Shown: positions 1-7,837, numbered from the stretch's first letter. The stretch: DNA of 14,366 nt from Accumulibacter sp031732795 (GCA_031732795.1 JAVMKC010000089.1:1-14366), one strand, 5' to 3'. Notes: generated from the letters alone by a model not told the origin. A program made the numbers and translations.

Positions 1-202
1 ATCATCCCGATGACATCACCTCGGAATATTTACAGAAAGAAAGTTGCACTGCCTTGATCGGGCAAACGTGCAATAGTTTTCGTCCATCGCGACAGTCTTC
101 AATAATGAATTTTTTCTTGTCTTCAGCAATTTGGATCGCACTGGACTCGACTCGCCTCATCCAGTCGTCAGTGATTTCAACAATGTCTCTCGTTCTTATC
201 CG
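1..202. other. Lower-GC leader region upstream of cheC, no secure gene
   Basis: This stretch is clearly more AT-rich than the rest of the window. A minus-strand frame is open from 211 to the window edge. It has a protein-like mix of charged residues (for example around EDKKKFIIEDCRDGRK) but uses rare codons such as ATA, AGA and CTA, has no Shine-Dalgarno sequence, and its start would overlap the start of cheC. A plus-strand frame is also open from position 3 and its TGA (204-206) overlaps the cheC ATG in an ATGA arrangement, but it encodes a Ser/Leu/Ile-rich sequence that resembles nothing I know. At most one is real. I would treat the region as the cheC promoter/leader, or the edge of an unrecognised gene. 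Confidence 0.35.
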
Positions 203-817
203 ATGATTCATTTCACCGAACTACAACTCGACGCCTTGAGCGAGTTATTCAATATTGGCGTCGGGCGAGCCGCCAGCAGCCTCAGCCAGATCGTCAAGGA
301 CGACGTGCAATTATCGGCGCCGTCGATCAGCCTGCGACCGGCCGCGGAGGTGGCTCATAGTCTTCTCGGCGCCGAATTCCGCAAGTTCAGCATGGTGAGT
401 CTCGCGTTTTCAGGACCTTTCGAGGCCAAATCGATGCTGGTCTTTCCCGAGCGCAACGCATTGGCGATCATCGCCAACATGCTTGAAGAAAGTCTATCGC
501 CGGAAGACCTCGTAGAGTTCGAGCAAGAAGCGATGTGCGAGGTCGGTAATATCATCCTCAACGCCTGTATCAGCGCGCTGGCCGATCTTTTTGAAGTGGA
601 GTTTCACGGCGGCTTGCCAACCCATCATTACAGTGACGGCACCTTCATCGCGTCTTTCAGTGGTGATCGAAACGACATGGTGCTCATTCTCGAAATCGAT
701 CTGACCGTTGCGCAGCAACGCGTCGAAGGGGATTTGCTGTTTTTGCTCGGCGTCAATTCCTTGGCCAATCTGATGACTCATCTCGACCATTTCCTGGCCA
801 AGCAGGGCATGCTGTAA
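203..817 (+). CDS. cheC: CheC-type chemotaxis/response-regulator phosphatase
   Basis: Predicted cytosolic phosphatase of about 204 residues that would dephosphorylate a CheY-like receiver domain. Both halves carry the CheC/CheX/FliY active-site pattern (D/S)-x3-E-x2-N-x22-P. In the first half it is D10, E14, N17 and P40 (DALSELFN). In the second half it is E113, N116 and P139 (CEVGNIILN), with Glu in place of the usual first Asp/Ser. Two complete motifs fit CheC rather than single-motif CheX. I chose the ATG at 203 over the upstream TTG at 131 because the fold begins a few residues after it and the extra 24 residues look non-coding; there is no strong Shine-Dalgarno. The diguanylate cyclase gene follows 15 nt downstream, so the two are probably one operon. 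No CheY, CheA or CheD gene is in the window, so the target receiver is unknown. Confidence 0.85.
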   Translation: MIHFTELQLDALSELFNIGVGRAASSLSQIVKDDVQLSAPSISLRPAAEVAHSLLGAEFRKFSMVSLAFSGPFEAKSMLVFPERNALAIIANMLEESLSPEDLVEFEQEAMCEVGNIILNACISALADLFEVEFHGGLPTHHYSDGTFIASFSGDRNDMVLILEIDLTVAQQRVEGDLLFLLGVNSLANLMTHLDHFLAKQGML

Positions 818-832
818 CTTGCCGAAAAACCC

Positions 833-1813
833 ATGGAACTGTCTCTCCTCGACGCCTTGCAGCTAGGCGTCATCCTCCTGGATCGTGAAGGAGTGGTGCT
901 TTTCTGGAACCGTTGGTTTACAGAACACCTGTTGGAGCCCGACAAACCACCCGCCGGACGCACACTTGCTGAAATGTTCCCTGAACTGACGAACAGGCGG
1001 CTGGAAACCGTCGTCAAGCAAGCGTTGCGGGCCAATTTGTCGTCCATTCTCACTCCGGGCCTCAGTCGGTCACCGTTACCGCTCTACCATCTGTCGGTAG
1101 AAAATACCCGGGAACACATGCAGCAACTGATACACATCACGCCGCTCGAGAATCCACCGGTGGCCTGCATGTTGCAGATTCAGGACATGACCGCGGTCAG
1201 ACGGCGCGAACGTCGTTTACGCGTTCAGTCCAACCAGTGGTTGGACGCCGCTTATCTCGATGCCCTCACCGCCGTCGGCAACCGCCGCCGTTTCGACCAT
1301 GCCTTGGCCGATCTGTATCAAAAAGCCGAAAAAACTGCGACCTCGTTGGGTGTGATCATGCTGGACGTCGATTTTTTCAAAATTTTCAATGATGCATATG
1401 GTCACCAGAAAGGCGATGACTGCCTCTGCCAAGTCGCGCAAACGTTGCAACAGAGTCTGCGCAAACAAACAGGTGATTTGATTTGCCGTTATGGAGGAGA
1501 AGAGTTTGCCATCCTGCTGCCCGGAGCAGACGAGTACACCGCCTGCGCCATTGCCGAACGACTGCGTGTCCGCGTCTACTCGTTGAAACTGCCTTATGGC
1601 GGGCCGTTGGCCGACCAGTCTCTTTCGATCAGTCTCGGCGTTGCGGTAGCGAATCCTTCTGCCGGTCAAACGCCGGAAACCCTGGTCGATGCAGCAGACC
1701 GGGCTCTTTACCATGCCAAAGCAGACGGTCGAAACCGCTGCATGTACTTTGATTGCCTAAGCCAACAAGTTCTTACCTGCCTGGAGCCCCGAGCCGACAT
1801 CGGTGGCGGGTAA
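833..1813 (+). CDS. PAS-like/GGDEF diguanylate cyclase
   Basis: Predicted 326-residue enzyme making cyclic di-GMP from two GTP. Residues about 5-120 look like a PAS sensor (GVILLDREGVVLFWNRW near the start, a QIQDMTAVRRRE exit motif near 116-126), followed by a short helical linker. The GGDEF domain spans about 140-305: D143ALTAVGNRR is the usual DxLTGLxNRR entry, LDVDFFKIFND (177-187) supplies the metal-binding Asp178, and the active-site loop is RYGGEEF with GGEEF at 221-225. The allosteric I-site (RxxD five residues before GGEEF) reads QTGD, so product inhibition through that site is probably lost. There are no membrane segments, so it should be cytosolic. It begins 15 nt after the CheC-like gene, suggesting that receiver dephosphorylation and c-di-GMP synthesis belong to one pathway. 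The signal sensed by the PAS-like domain cannot be told from sequence. Confidence 0.93.
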   Translation: MELSLLDALQLGVILLDREGVVLFWNRWFTEHLLEPDKPPAGRTLAEMFPELTNRRLETVVKQALRANLSSILTPGLSRSPLPLYHLSVENTREHMQQLIHITPLENPPVACMLQIQDMTAVRRRERRLRVQSNQWLDAAYLDALTAVGNRRRFDHALADLYQKAEKTATSLGVIMLDVDFFKIFNDAYGHQKGDDCLCQVAQTLQQSLRKQTGDLICRYGGEEFAILLPGADEYTACAIAERLRVRVYSLKLPYGGPLADQSLSISLGVAVANPSAGQTPETLVDAADRALYHAKADGRNRCMYFDCLSQQVLTCLEPRADIGGG

Positions 1814-1894
1814 CGGGTCGGCGCCATCATCGCTGTCGCTACTGCTGTCGTCATTCCACTTTGTCTGCCGACCGCCCGCAATGGAGGAGTGAAA

Positions 1895-1915
1895 CGTTCG
1901 ATCGGACCTCGAACG
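1895..1915. terminator. Inverted repeat between convergent genes, possible terminator
   Basis: A perfect 7-bp stem, CGTTCGA paired with TCGAACG around a 7-nt loop, lies 81 nt after the diguanylate cyclase stop and just before the convergent stop at 1931. There is no clear U-run on either side, so an intrinsic terminator is only a guess from position; it could instead be a protein-binding site. The rest of 1814-1930 shows nothing. Confidence 0.3.
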
Positions 1916-1930
1916 ATAACCGGCTCTTGA

Positions 1931-2305
1931 TTACACCCACCAAGCCAGCACTGCGATCAAAAAAGCGATGCGGCTTTCCTTTCTTGCACGGTCGACCTGG
2001 TCAGGCGAAATCTTTTGCAGGGCAGCACGATGCCATCGCCAAACATGAATGGACACCGCGACAACGGCAGCGACCGCCAATGGCCAAGCCTGGCGGATCG
2101 CGGCTGAGATGAAGCCGAACAATGCAACGAAGAGAATCAGCACAACGGCCGTCGAAGTGTTTTTCGACGAAGGCACGAGACTGGCTTGACCGCAACGATT
2201 GCAGGTGGCAGGAAACGCGGCGCAACTCCACCATTTGACAATCAGCGAAATCGTCGGTTTACGGCAGGAAGGGCATGAATACATGGGCGATCGATGTTTT
2301 GTCAT
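1931..2305 (-). CDS. Small zinc-ribbon membrane protein, function unknown
   Basis: Predicted protein of 124 residues. The N-terminus has two CxxC pairs (C11/C14 in CPSC and C35/C38 in CNRC), the pattern of a treble-clef or zinc-ribbon knuckle. Two hydrophobic stretches follow (about 52-70 and 74-90), then a basic, charged segment (KISPDQVDRARKE) and a short hydrophobic tail. This layout resembles many small uncharacterised cytoplasmic-membrane proteins with a cytosolic zinc ribbon. The start is uncertain: ATG at 2305 (MTKHRSPMYS) or ATG at 2284 (MYSCPSC), neither with a convincing Shine-Dalgarno. I doubt the longer frame to 2374 because it would run back through the acnB terminator. The gene lies just downstream of that terminator on the same strand, so it probably has its own weak promoter or relies on read-through. 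I do not recognise the family. Confidence 0.65.
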   Translation of the reverse strand: MTKHRSPMYSCPSCRKPTISLIVKWWSCAAFPATCNRCGQASLVPSSKNTSTAVVLILFVALFGFISAAIRQAWPLAVAAVVAVSIHVWRWHRAALQKISPDQVDRARKESRIAFLIAVLAWWV

Positions 2306-2334
2306 GAAGAAAGCGCTGCAGCGTGTCGCCAATG

Positions 2335-2371
2335 AAAAACAGCCCTGGCCAGTCTTGCTGACCAGGGCTGT
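2335..2371 (-). terminator. Rho-independent terminator of acnB
   Basis: Read on the minus strand, a perfect 10-bp stem (ACAGCCCTGG with CCAGGGCTGT), extended inward by a further CAG/CTG pairing across one mismatch, is followed directly by a run of T. It starts 25 nt past the acnB stop codon at 2396. This is the clearest terminator in the window, and it separates acnB from the small zinc-ribbon gene. Confidence 0.9.
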
Positions 2372-2395
2372 CAATCGAACGGATGCCCCGGACGC

Positions 2396-5002
2396 TTACA
2401 CGGTCACCGTGTCGGCGACGTCGCTGAATTCCTTGATCTGATCGAAATTCATGTACCGGTAAACGTCGGCCGCCTTGGCATTGACCGCCTGAACTTGCGC
2501 CAGATATTCACCCGGCGTCGGAATACGGCCCATCAACGCGCAGACCGCGGCCAGCTCGGCGGAACCGAGGTAGACATTGGTGTCGATTCCCAGACGGTTC
2601 GGGAAGTTGCGCGTCGAGGTGGACATCGCCGTGCTGCCCTTGCGAATCTGCGCCTGGTTACCCATGCACAACGAACAGCCCGGCATTTCCATCCGCGCGC
2701 CGGATTTGCCGAGGATGGCGTAATAGCCTTCCTCGTTGAGAATCATCGCGTCCATCTTGGTCGGCGGAGCGATCCACAGCCGGGTCGGAATGTCGCTCTT
2801 GCCTTCCAGCACCTTGCCGGCGGCACGGAAGTGGCCGATGTTGGTCATGCAGGAACCGATGAACACTTCGTCGATGGTCGTTCCGGCGACAGCCGACAGC
2901 GGCTTGACGTCGTCCGGGTCGTTCGGGCAAGCCACCAGCGGCTCCTTGACGTCGGCGAGATCGATGTCGATCACCGCCGCATAACTGGCGCCCGCGTCGG
3001 CCTGGAGCAGTTCGGGTTTGGCGATCCAGGCTTCCATGGCCTTGATGCGGCGACCGAGGGTACGTGCGTCCTGGTAGCCATTGGCGATCATCCACTTCAT
3101 CAAGGTGATGTTCGAGCGCATGTATTCGATGATCGGCTCTTTGTTCAGGGCAACCGTGCACGCGGCCGCTGAACGTTCGGCCGCTGCGTCGGAGAGCTCG
3201 AAAGCCTGCTCGACTTTCAGATCCGGCAGTCCTTCGATTTCGAGAATACGCCCCGAGAAGATGTTTTTCTTGCCTTTTTTCTCGACGGTCAGCAGCCCGG
3301 CCTGAATCGCGTAGTACGGAATGGCATTGACCAGATCGCGCAGCGTCACTCCGCGCTTGCCGGATTCTTCAAGCGAACCCTTGAAGCGGACGAGTACCGA
3401 CTCCGGCATGTCGAGCGGCATCACGCCAGTGGCGGCGGCGAAAGCGACCAGACCGGATCCGGCCGGGAACGAGATGCCGATCGGGAAGCGGGTGTGCGAG
3501 TCGCCGCCGGTGCCGACGGTGTCGGGCAGCAACAGCCGATTGAGCCACGAGTGGATGACGCCATCGCCGGGACGCAACGCCACTCCGCCGCGCGTGCTGA
3601 TGAAGCTCGGCAGTTCACGGTGCATGCGCACATCGACCAGCTTCGGGTAAGCCGCGGTGTGGCAGAAGGACTGCATCACCATGTCTGCCGAAAAACCGAG
3701 ACACGCCAAATCCTTCAATTCGTCGCGGGTCATCGGGCCGGTGGTGTCCTGCGAACCGACGGTGGTCATCCGCGGTTCGCAATACGTGCCGGGCAGAACG
3801 CCCTTGCCTTCCGGCAGGCCGCAGGCGCGACCGACCATTTTCTGCGCCAGCGAATAGCCGGCACCGGAATCGGCCGGGTTTTGCGGCAGTTGGAACAACG
3901 TCGAAGGCGACAGACCGAGCGCTTCACGCGCCTTGGCGGTCAGGCCGCGGCCAACGATCAGCGGGATACGCCCGCCGGCGCGGACTTCATCGAGAATCAC
4001 CGGCGTCTTGAGTTGCGACTCGGCGATCAACGCGCCATTTTTCCAGGCCGAGACCTGCGAACTGGCGGCGTCGATGCGCAACTCGATCTCGTCCCCCATC
4101 TCCATCTGGCCGACATCGATTTCGAGCGGCAACGCGCCGGCATCTTCCATGGTGTTGAAAAAGATCGGCGCGATCTTCGACCCCAGGCAGACGCCGCCGA
4201 AGCGCTTGTTGGGCACGAAGGGAATGTCCTCGCCGGTGAACCAGAGCACCGAGTTGGTCGCCGATTTGCGCGACGAGCCGGTACCGACGACATCGCCGAC
4301 GTAGGCGATCAGATTGCCTTTGTTACCCAGGGCTTCGAGTTGCTTGATCGGCCCGCGCTCGCCAGCCTTGTCCGGTTCGATGCCAGGACGCGGATTTTTC
4401 AGCATCGCCAGCGCGTGCAACGGGATATCCGGCCGCGACCAGGCGTCGGGAGCCGGAGACAGATCGTCGGTATTGGTTTCGCCGCTGACCTTGAAGACCG
4501 TCAGTTTTTGCGAAGCCGGCACTTCCGGTCGAGAGGTGAACCACTCGCCGTCGGCCCAGCTCTGCAAGACGCTGCGCGCGTTGGCGTTGCCCTGGTCGGC
4601 GAGTTCCTTGACATCGTGGAAATAGTCGAAGACCAGCAGCGTCTTTTTCAGACCAGCGGCAGCGGTGGCGCCGCTTGGGCTGCTGAGCAGATCAATCAGC
4701 GGTTTGACGTTGTAGCCACCGAGCATCGTGCCGAGCAATTCAGTGGCTTTTTCGGCCGAAATCAACGGACAGGACTGTTCACCCTTGGCGACACGGGCGA
4801 GGAATTCGGCTTTGACCTTGGCGGCGTCATCGACACCGGCCGGCACCCGATAAGTGATCAGTTCGACGAGATTGGCTTCTTCACCAGCCGGTGGATCGTT
4901 CAACAGTCCGACCAGGTCGGCGGTTTGCTTGGCGGTCAGCGGCAGGGGCGGGATACCAAGCGCTGCACGCTCGGCAACATGGGCACGATAGGCTTCCAGC
5001 AC
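2396..5002 (-). CDS. acnB: Aconitate hydratase B (bifunctional aconitase / 2-methylisocitrate dehydratase)
   Basis: Predicted 868-residue [4Fe-4S] enzyme interconverting citrate and isocitrate in the TCA cycle; AcnB enzymes also act on 2-methyl-cis-aconitate. Length and domain order fit AcnB (E. coli is 865): N-terminal HEAT-like domain, then the swivel domain, then the cluster-binding domains. Cluster ligands are C718 in GSCMTNIGHF and C776/C779 in PGCSLCMGNQ. The start is a GTG at 5000-5002: the protein then begins (M)LEAYRAHVAERAALGIPPLP, matching the AcnB N-terminus, and AAAGGA lies 7 nt upstream. The frame is open for 73 more codons upstream, but those residues are unlike aconitase and run into the preceding dusC gene. 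An intrinsic terminator follows. AcnB proteins of other bacteria bind mRNA when the cluster is lost; nothing here tests that. Confidence 0.97.
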   Translation of the reverse strand: MLEAYRAHVAERAALGIPPLPLTAKQTADLVGLLNDPPAGEEANLVELITYRVPAGVDDAAKVKAEFLARVAKGEQSCPLISAEKATELLGTMLGGYNVKPLIDLLSSPSGATAAAGLKKTLLVFDYFHDVKELADQGNANARSVLQSWADGEWFTSRPEVPASQKLTVFKVSGETNTDDLSPAPDAWSRPDIPLHALAMLKNPRPGIEPDKAGERGPIKQLEALGNKGNLIAYVGDVVGTGSSRKSATNSVLWFTGEDIPFVPNKRFGGVCLGSKIAPIFFNTMEDAGALPLEIDVGQMEMGDEIELRIDAASSQVSAWKNGALIAESQLKTPVILDEVRAGGRIPLIVGRGLTAKAREALGLSPSTLFQLPQNPADSGAGYSLAQKMVGRACGLPEGKGVLPGTYCEPRMTTVGSQDTTGPMTRDELKDLACLGFSADMVMQSFCHTAAYPKLVDVRMHRELPSFISTRGGVALRPGDGVIHSWLNRLLLPDTVGTGGDSHTRFPIGISFPAGSGLVAFAAATGVMPLDMPESVLVRFKGSLEESGKRGVTLRDLVNAIPYYAIQAGLLTVEKKGKKNIFSGRILEIEGLPDLKVEQAFELSDAAAERSAAACTVALNKEPIIEYMRSNITLMKWMIANGYQDARTLGRRIKAMEAWIAKPELLQADAGASYAAVIDIDLADVKEPLVACPNDPDDVKPLSAVAGTTIDEVFIGSCMTNIGHFRAAGKVLEGKSDIPTRLWIAPPTKMDAMILNEEGYYAILGKSGARMEMPGCSLCMGNQAQIRKGSTAMSTSTRNFPNRLGIDTNVYLGSAELAAVCALMGRIPTPGEYLAQVQAVNAKAADVYRYMNFDQIKEFSDVADTVTV

Positions 5003-5102
5003 GGCGATGTCCTTTCTGAACAGTAGTAGCACGGCAAAAGTCACATTGTACTGCAAGGGGTTGACCCGGCGGATGCCGCTCCCCACCGGAGGCTGTTCAT
5101 TG
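5003..5102 (-). promoter_or_regulatory. acnB leader with ribosome binding site and possible -10
   Basis: The 100 nt between the dusC stop and acnB hold AAAGGA (5010-5015) 7 nt before the GTG, which decides the acnB start. A TACAAT hexamer (5044-5049, minus strand) could be a -10 box, but I find no good -35 at 16-18 nt, so whether acnB has its own promoter or is read from dusC is open. Confidence 0.4.
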
Positions 5103-6095
5103 TCACGCCGTTGCGGCGAGGCGAGGCGTAATCGGTACGCCGTGCATGCACAGAACGTTTTCGACCTCGTCGACTCGTCGTAATGGGCGAACGCTCTCGA
5201 ACAGCGTCTCGGCTTCGACAAAGGTTCGTCGCAACGCGTTCAACCACAGTTTCAACCGTCCCGGTGCGTGCGCAGGCAGAACCTTGGTGCCGACCCGCTG
5301 CCAATAGACCGCCAACAAGGGCCGCAATTCCAACCAATCTGCCGAGCGGTCGTCCACCGGTCGCTCACCGGCCAGTCGCGCGCGAATCCGGCGCGCCAGA
5401 AAGGGGTCGGCAACCGCGCCGCGACCGAGCATGGCATCCGATCCCCCGCTGATGGCGCAGCAGCGGCGATAGTCCGCCACAGTCCATATTTCCCCGTTGG
5501 CCACCACTGGCACACTCACCGCGGAACGGACGTGTGCCACCCATTCCCAATGCGCCGGCGGTCGATAGCCCTCGATTTTGGTGCGCGCATGCACCACCAG
5601 TGAGACGATGCCGCCCGCCGCCAGCGCCCGGGCGCAATCGAGCGTCTGCTCGGTGTCGCGGACACCCAGCCGCATTTTGGCGGTGAACGGAATCGTCGGC
5701 GGGATCGCCCGGCGCACCGCGCTGCAGATGCGGAACAGATGTTCAGGATCGGCGAGCAGCATCGCCCCGCCGCCATGCCGATTGACGGTCGGGGCCGGGC
5801 AACCGAAATTGAGATCGATGCCGGCCGGCGCCAGCCGAACCAGTTGCGCGGCGTTTTCGGCGAGCATCGTCGGATCGCTGCCGAGCAGTTGCACCACCAG
5901 CGGCGTTCCCGCCGCCGTACGGCTACCGTGGTCCAGTTCAGGGCACAGCCGCCGAAAAGCTCGCTGCGGCAACAGGTTGCCGGAAACGCGGATGAATTCG
6001 CTGACCGCCAGATCGTAGCCGCCGACCGTTGTCAACACGTCCCGCAGGACGTCGTCGAGCAAACCTTCCATGGGTGCCAGCAGCAGTTTGGTCAT
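5103..6095 (-). CDS. dusC: tRNA-dihydrouridine synthase, DusC type (U16)
   Basis: Predicted 330-residue FMN-dependent enzyme reducing a uridine in the tRNA D-loop to dihydrouridine. It opens with LLLAPMEGLLD, the flavin-barrel start of the Dus family. The catalytic Cys99 lies in DLNFGCPAPTVNRHGGGAML; the NFGCPA...NRH form points to DusC (position 16), and Cys98 in E. coli DusC is equivalent. KMRLG and VVHARTKIEGY follow, then VPVVANGEIW and MLGRGAVADP, the FMN-phosphate site. It is a little longer than E. coli DusC (315). I prefer the ATG at 6093-6095 over the TTG two codons upstream because a GGAAA lies about 8 nt before it. It lies 100 nt upstream of acnB on the same strand, a pairing with no obvious functional logic. 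Confidence 0.93.
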   Translation of the reverse strand: MTKLLLAPMEGLLDDVLRDVLTTVGGYDLAVSEFIRVSGNLLPQRAFRRLCPELDHGSRTAAGTPLVVQLLGSDPTMLAENAAQLVRLAPAGIDLNFGCPAPTVNRHGGGAMLLADPEHLFRICSAVRRAIPPTIPFTAKMRLGVRDTEQTLDCARALAAGGIVSLVVHARTKIEGYRPPAHWEWVAHVRSAVSVPVVANGEIWTVADYRRCCAISGGSDAMLGRGAVADPFLARRIRARLAGERPVDDRSADWLELRPLLAVYWQRVGTKVLPAHAPGRLKLWLNALRRTFVEAETLFESVRPLRRVDEVENVLCMHGVPITPRLAATA

Positions 6096-6097
6096 CG

Positions 6098-6256
6098 TCA
6101 ATTTCCATTTGCAATGATGATTTTACCTGCGCCGGCAAGCTCTTCGTGCAACCTGGCGATCGACAATCGACAACGCAAGCTCTGATGGTCTGACAGGCAC
6201 TCTCCGTCAGGAATTCCACGATCCTTCTCGGACGACATCCATTCGGCGGGCGCCAT
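6098..6256 (-). CDS. Possible small ORF directly upstream of dusC
   Basis: A 52-codon frame starts at ATG 6254-6256 (MAPAEWMSSEK) and ends with TGA at 6098-6100, two nt before the dusC ATG. The frame is open further back to 6301. The spacing would allow translational coupling, and its C-terminal half (SLRCRLSIARLHEELAGAGK) could form an amphipathic helix. The Shine-Dalgarno is weak, codon use is less GC-biased than the neighbours, and I recognise no family. It may be only the dusC leader. Confidence 0.2.
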   Translation of the reverse strand: MAPAEWMSSEKDRGIPDGECLSDHQSLRCRLSIARLHEELAGAGKIIIANGN

Positions 6257-6443
6257 GATGGTGATCTCGACCGCCGCCGCACACCCGAAGTAGCCACCCA
6301 CGCGGCGCGCGCCTCCCGTTTACGCCGCCAGTCGCAAAAAATCCGTCCTGCTGCGCGAGTCTTGTCAAACCTGATCAAGTTCGAGTTCGAGATTGATCCG
6401 ACCCCGCGTACCGTGAAACCGAATACCGGCAGAGTCCCGACAT
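6257..6443 (-). other. Intergenic region downstream of arsJ with inverted repeat
   Basis: The 343 nt between arsJ and dusC contain, apart from the small ORF, an inverted repeat GATCAA (6373-6378)/TTGATC (6393-6398) whose loop is built on a tandem GTTCGA repeat (6379-6390). It lies 46 nt past the arsJ stop and might end the arsenic transcript, but there is no clean U-run after it. The dusC promoter should also be in this region; I see no convincing -35/-10 pair. Confidence 0.3.
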
Positions 6444-7739
6444 TCAGTCGCCGAGATCGTCCAGTTTGATCGGCTTGCTGCGCGGTCCCGCGTGGCGGGG
6501 CAGCAACAGTGACCACAAGCCGGCGAGCAAAATGAACGCCGACGAGGCCCACAAGCAGGCGATCAAGCCGTGATTGGCGCCGTGTTGCAGTCCCCATTGA
6601 TAAAGCGCTCCCGATAGGACGGTGCCGATCAGTCGGCCGGTGGCGTTGGCCATGTAGTAAAAGCCGACGCTCATCGCCACCTTGTCGCTGTCGGTATACG
6701 CCAGGATCAGGTACGAATGAACCGCTGAATTGAGCGCGAAGACCGCGCCGAAGAGAATCAGTCCGGCGACGACGGCGGTGGACGGGGCGATTCCGGCGCT
6801 CAGCGCGACGGCGATTGCCGCCGGCAACGCCGCGAGAACGAAAGCGAGGATCGTCGCCGTCCGGCCGTCGGGTTCGCGCTGTTCCTGGACCCGGCTGCGC
6901 AAAACGCCCGGCGTCGCCGCCTGCACCACGCCGTAGCCGATGATCCAGACGGCCAGGAAACCGCCGGACTGCCAGAAACTCCAGCCCAGAACGCTCGACA
7001 GGTACACCGGCAAACCGACGACGAACCACACATCGCGTGCGCCGAACAGGAAAATGCGCGCCGCGGCGAGCTTGTTGACCGCGCCGTTACGCGAAAACAT
7101 TTGTCCGAATTTTGCCTTGCGGTTGGCCTGGCCGATTCCGCCGCGCATCAGCAGCGCGGTCAGCAGCAGGGTCACGCCGACCAGTGCGGCCAAGCCTTTG
7201 AGCGCGCTCTGAAAATCGAATACGCTCAACAGCAGTCCGCCGAGAAAGAAACCGACGCCCTTCAAGGCGTTTTTCGAACCGGTGAGCAGGGCGACCCAGC
7301 GATACAGCGTTGCCGAGGCGTCTTCGGGAACGATCAGCTTGACGGCGCTTTTCGAACTCATCTTGGTCATGTCCTTGGCAATGCCGCTCAAGGCTTGCGA
7401 GACCATCACATAGCCGACGACCAAGGCAGCCGGCGGGGCGAAGGCGAGCATCGACAAGGCGATCAATTGCATCCCGAGACCGATGAACAAAGTCGTCTTC
7501 AAGCCGAAGCGGGCGCCGATATAGCCGCCGAAGAGGTTGGTCAGGATGCCGAACACTTCGTAAAAGATGAACAGCGAAGCGACCGCCAGCGGGGTGTAGC
7601 CCAGATTGTAGAAATAAAACAGCACCAACATGCGCAGCGCACCGTCGGTGACGGTGTCGGACCAGTACGCGGCGGTGACCAGCAGATAATTCCGCAGTCC
7701 GGTGCGCTTGGCCATCGGCTTGGACGGTGTCTCGTTCAT
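6444..7739 (-). CDS. arsJ: ArsJ-type MFS exporter of 1-arseno-3-phosphoglycerate
   Basis: Predicted 431-residue inner-membrane major-facilitator transporter with about a dozen hydrophobic segments. The N-terminal part (SDTVTDGALRMLVLFYFYNL, then YTPLAVASLFIFYEVFGILT and the loop GGYIGARFGLK) is the signature region of ArsJ. Established work shows that ArsJ exports the unstable ester 1-arseno-3-phosphoglycerate made from arsenate by a dedicated GAPDH, giving a resistance route to As(V) without reduction. The partner GAPDH gene lies just upstream on the same strand, 128 nt away, supporting the assignment. The ATG at 7737-7739 gives MNETPSKPMAKRTGLRNYLL; its Shine-Dalgarno is weak (GGGG about 9 nt upstream). 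An ATG eight codons in (MAKRTG) is the alternative start. Without the GAPDH neighbour it could only be called a general MFS protein. Confidence 0.93.
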   Translation of the reverse strand: MNETPSKPMAKRTGLRNYLLVTAAYWSDTVTDGALRMLVLFYFYNLGYTPLAVASLFIFYEVFGILTNLFGGYIGARFGLKTTLFIGLGMQLIALSMLAFAPPAALVVGYVMVSQALSGIAKDMTKMSSKSAVKLIVPEDASATLYRWVALLTGSKNALKGVGFFLGGLLLSVFDFQSALKGLAALVGVTLLLTALLMRGGIGQANRKAKFGQMFSRNGAVNKLAAARIFLFGARDVWFVVGLPVYLSSVLGWSFWQSGGFLAVWIIGYGVVQAATPGVLRSRVQEQREPDGRTATILAFVLAALPAAIAVALSAGIAPSTAVVAGLILFGAVFALNSAVHSYLILAYTDSDKVAMSVGFYYMANATGRLIGTVLSGALYQWGLQHGANHGLIACLWASSAFILLAGLWSLLLPRHAGPRSKPIKLDDLGD

Positions 7740-7770
7740 TGTCGGCGCCCCATCATGGATTGGCGGATCG

Positions 7771-7795
7771 CGCGGCGCCGGGAAGCGACGCCGCG
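7771..7795 (-). other. GC-rich intercistronic hairpin, GAPDH-arsJ gap
   Basis: CGCGGCG (7771-7777) pairs perfectly with CGCCGCG (7789-7795) around an 11-nt loop, ending 32 nt before the arsJ start on the minus strand. With no U-run it is more likely an mRNA processing or stability element, or an attenuator, than a full terminator. Confidence 0.35.
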
Positions 7796-7837
7796 TGCTG
7801 TCGTTGAATCAGTCGGTGAAATGGATCAATGCCTGGA

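Noticed and set aside
3494..5026. 510-codon plus-strand frame antisense to acnB
   Set aside because: It is the mirror of a strongly conserved aconitase gene in GC-rich DNA. Its Arg/Gln/His-rich sequence matches no family and it has no ribosome site.
5003..5221. 73-residue N-terminal extension of AcnB
   Set aside because: The residues are unlike aconitase, overlap the 3' end of dusC, and the GTG at 5002 with AAAGGA gives the exact family N-terminus.
5938..7029. 363-codon minus-strand frame across arsJ and dusC
   Set aside because: It is an out-of-frame reading of arsJ, the intergenic region and the dusC start, rich in Arg, and it resembles no protein.
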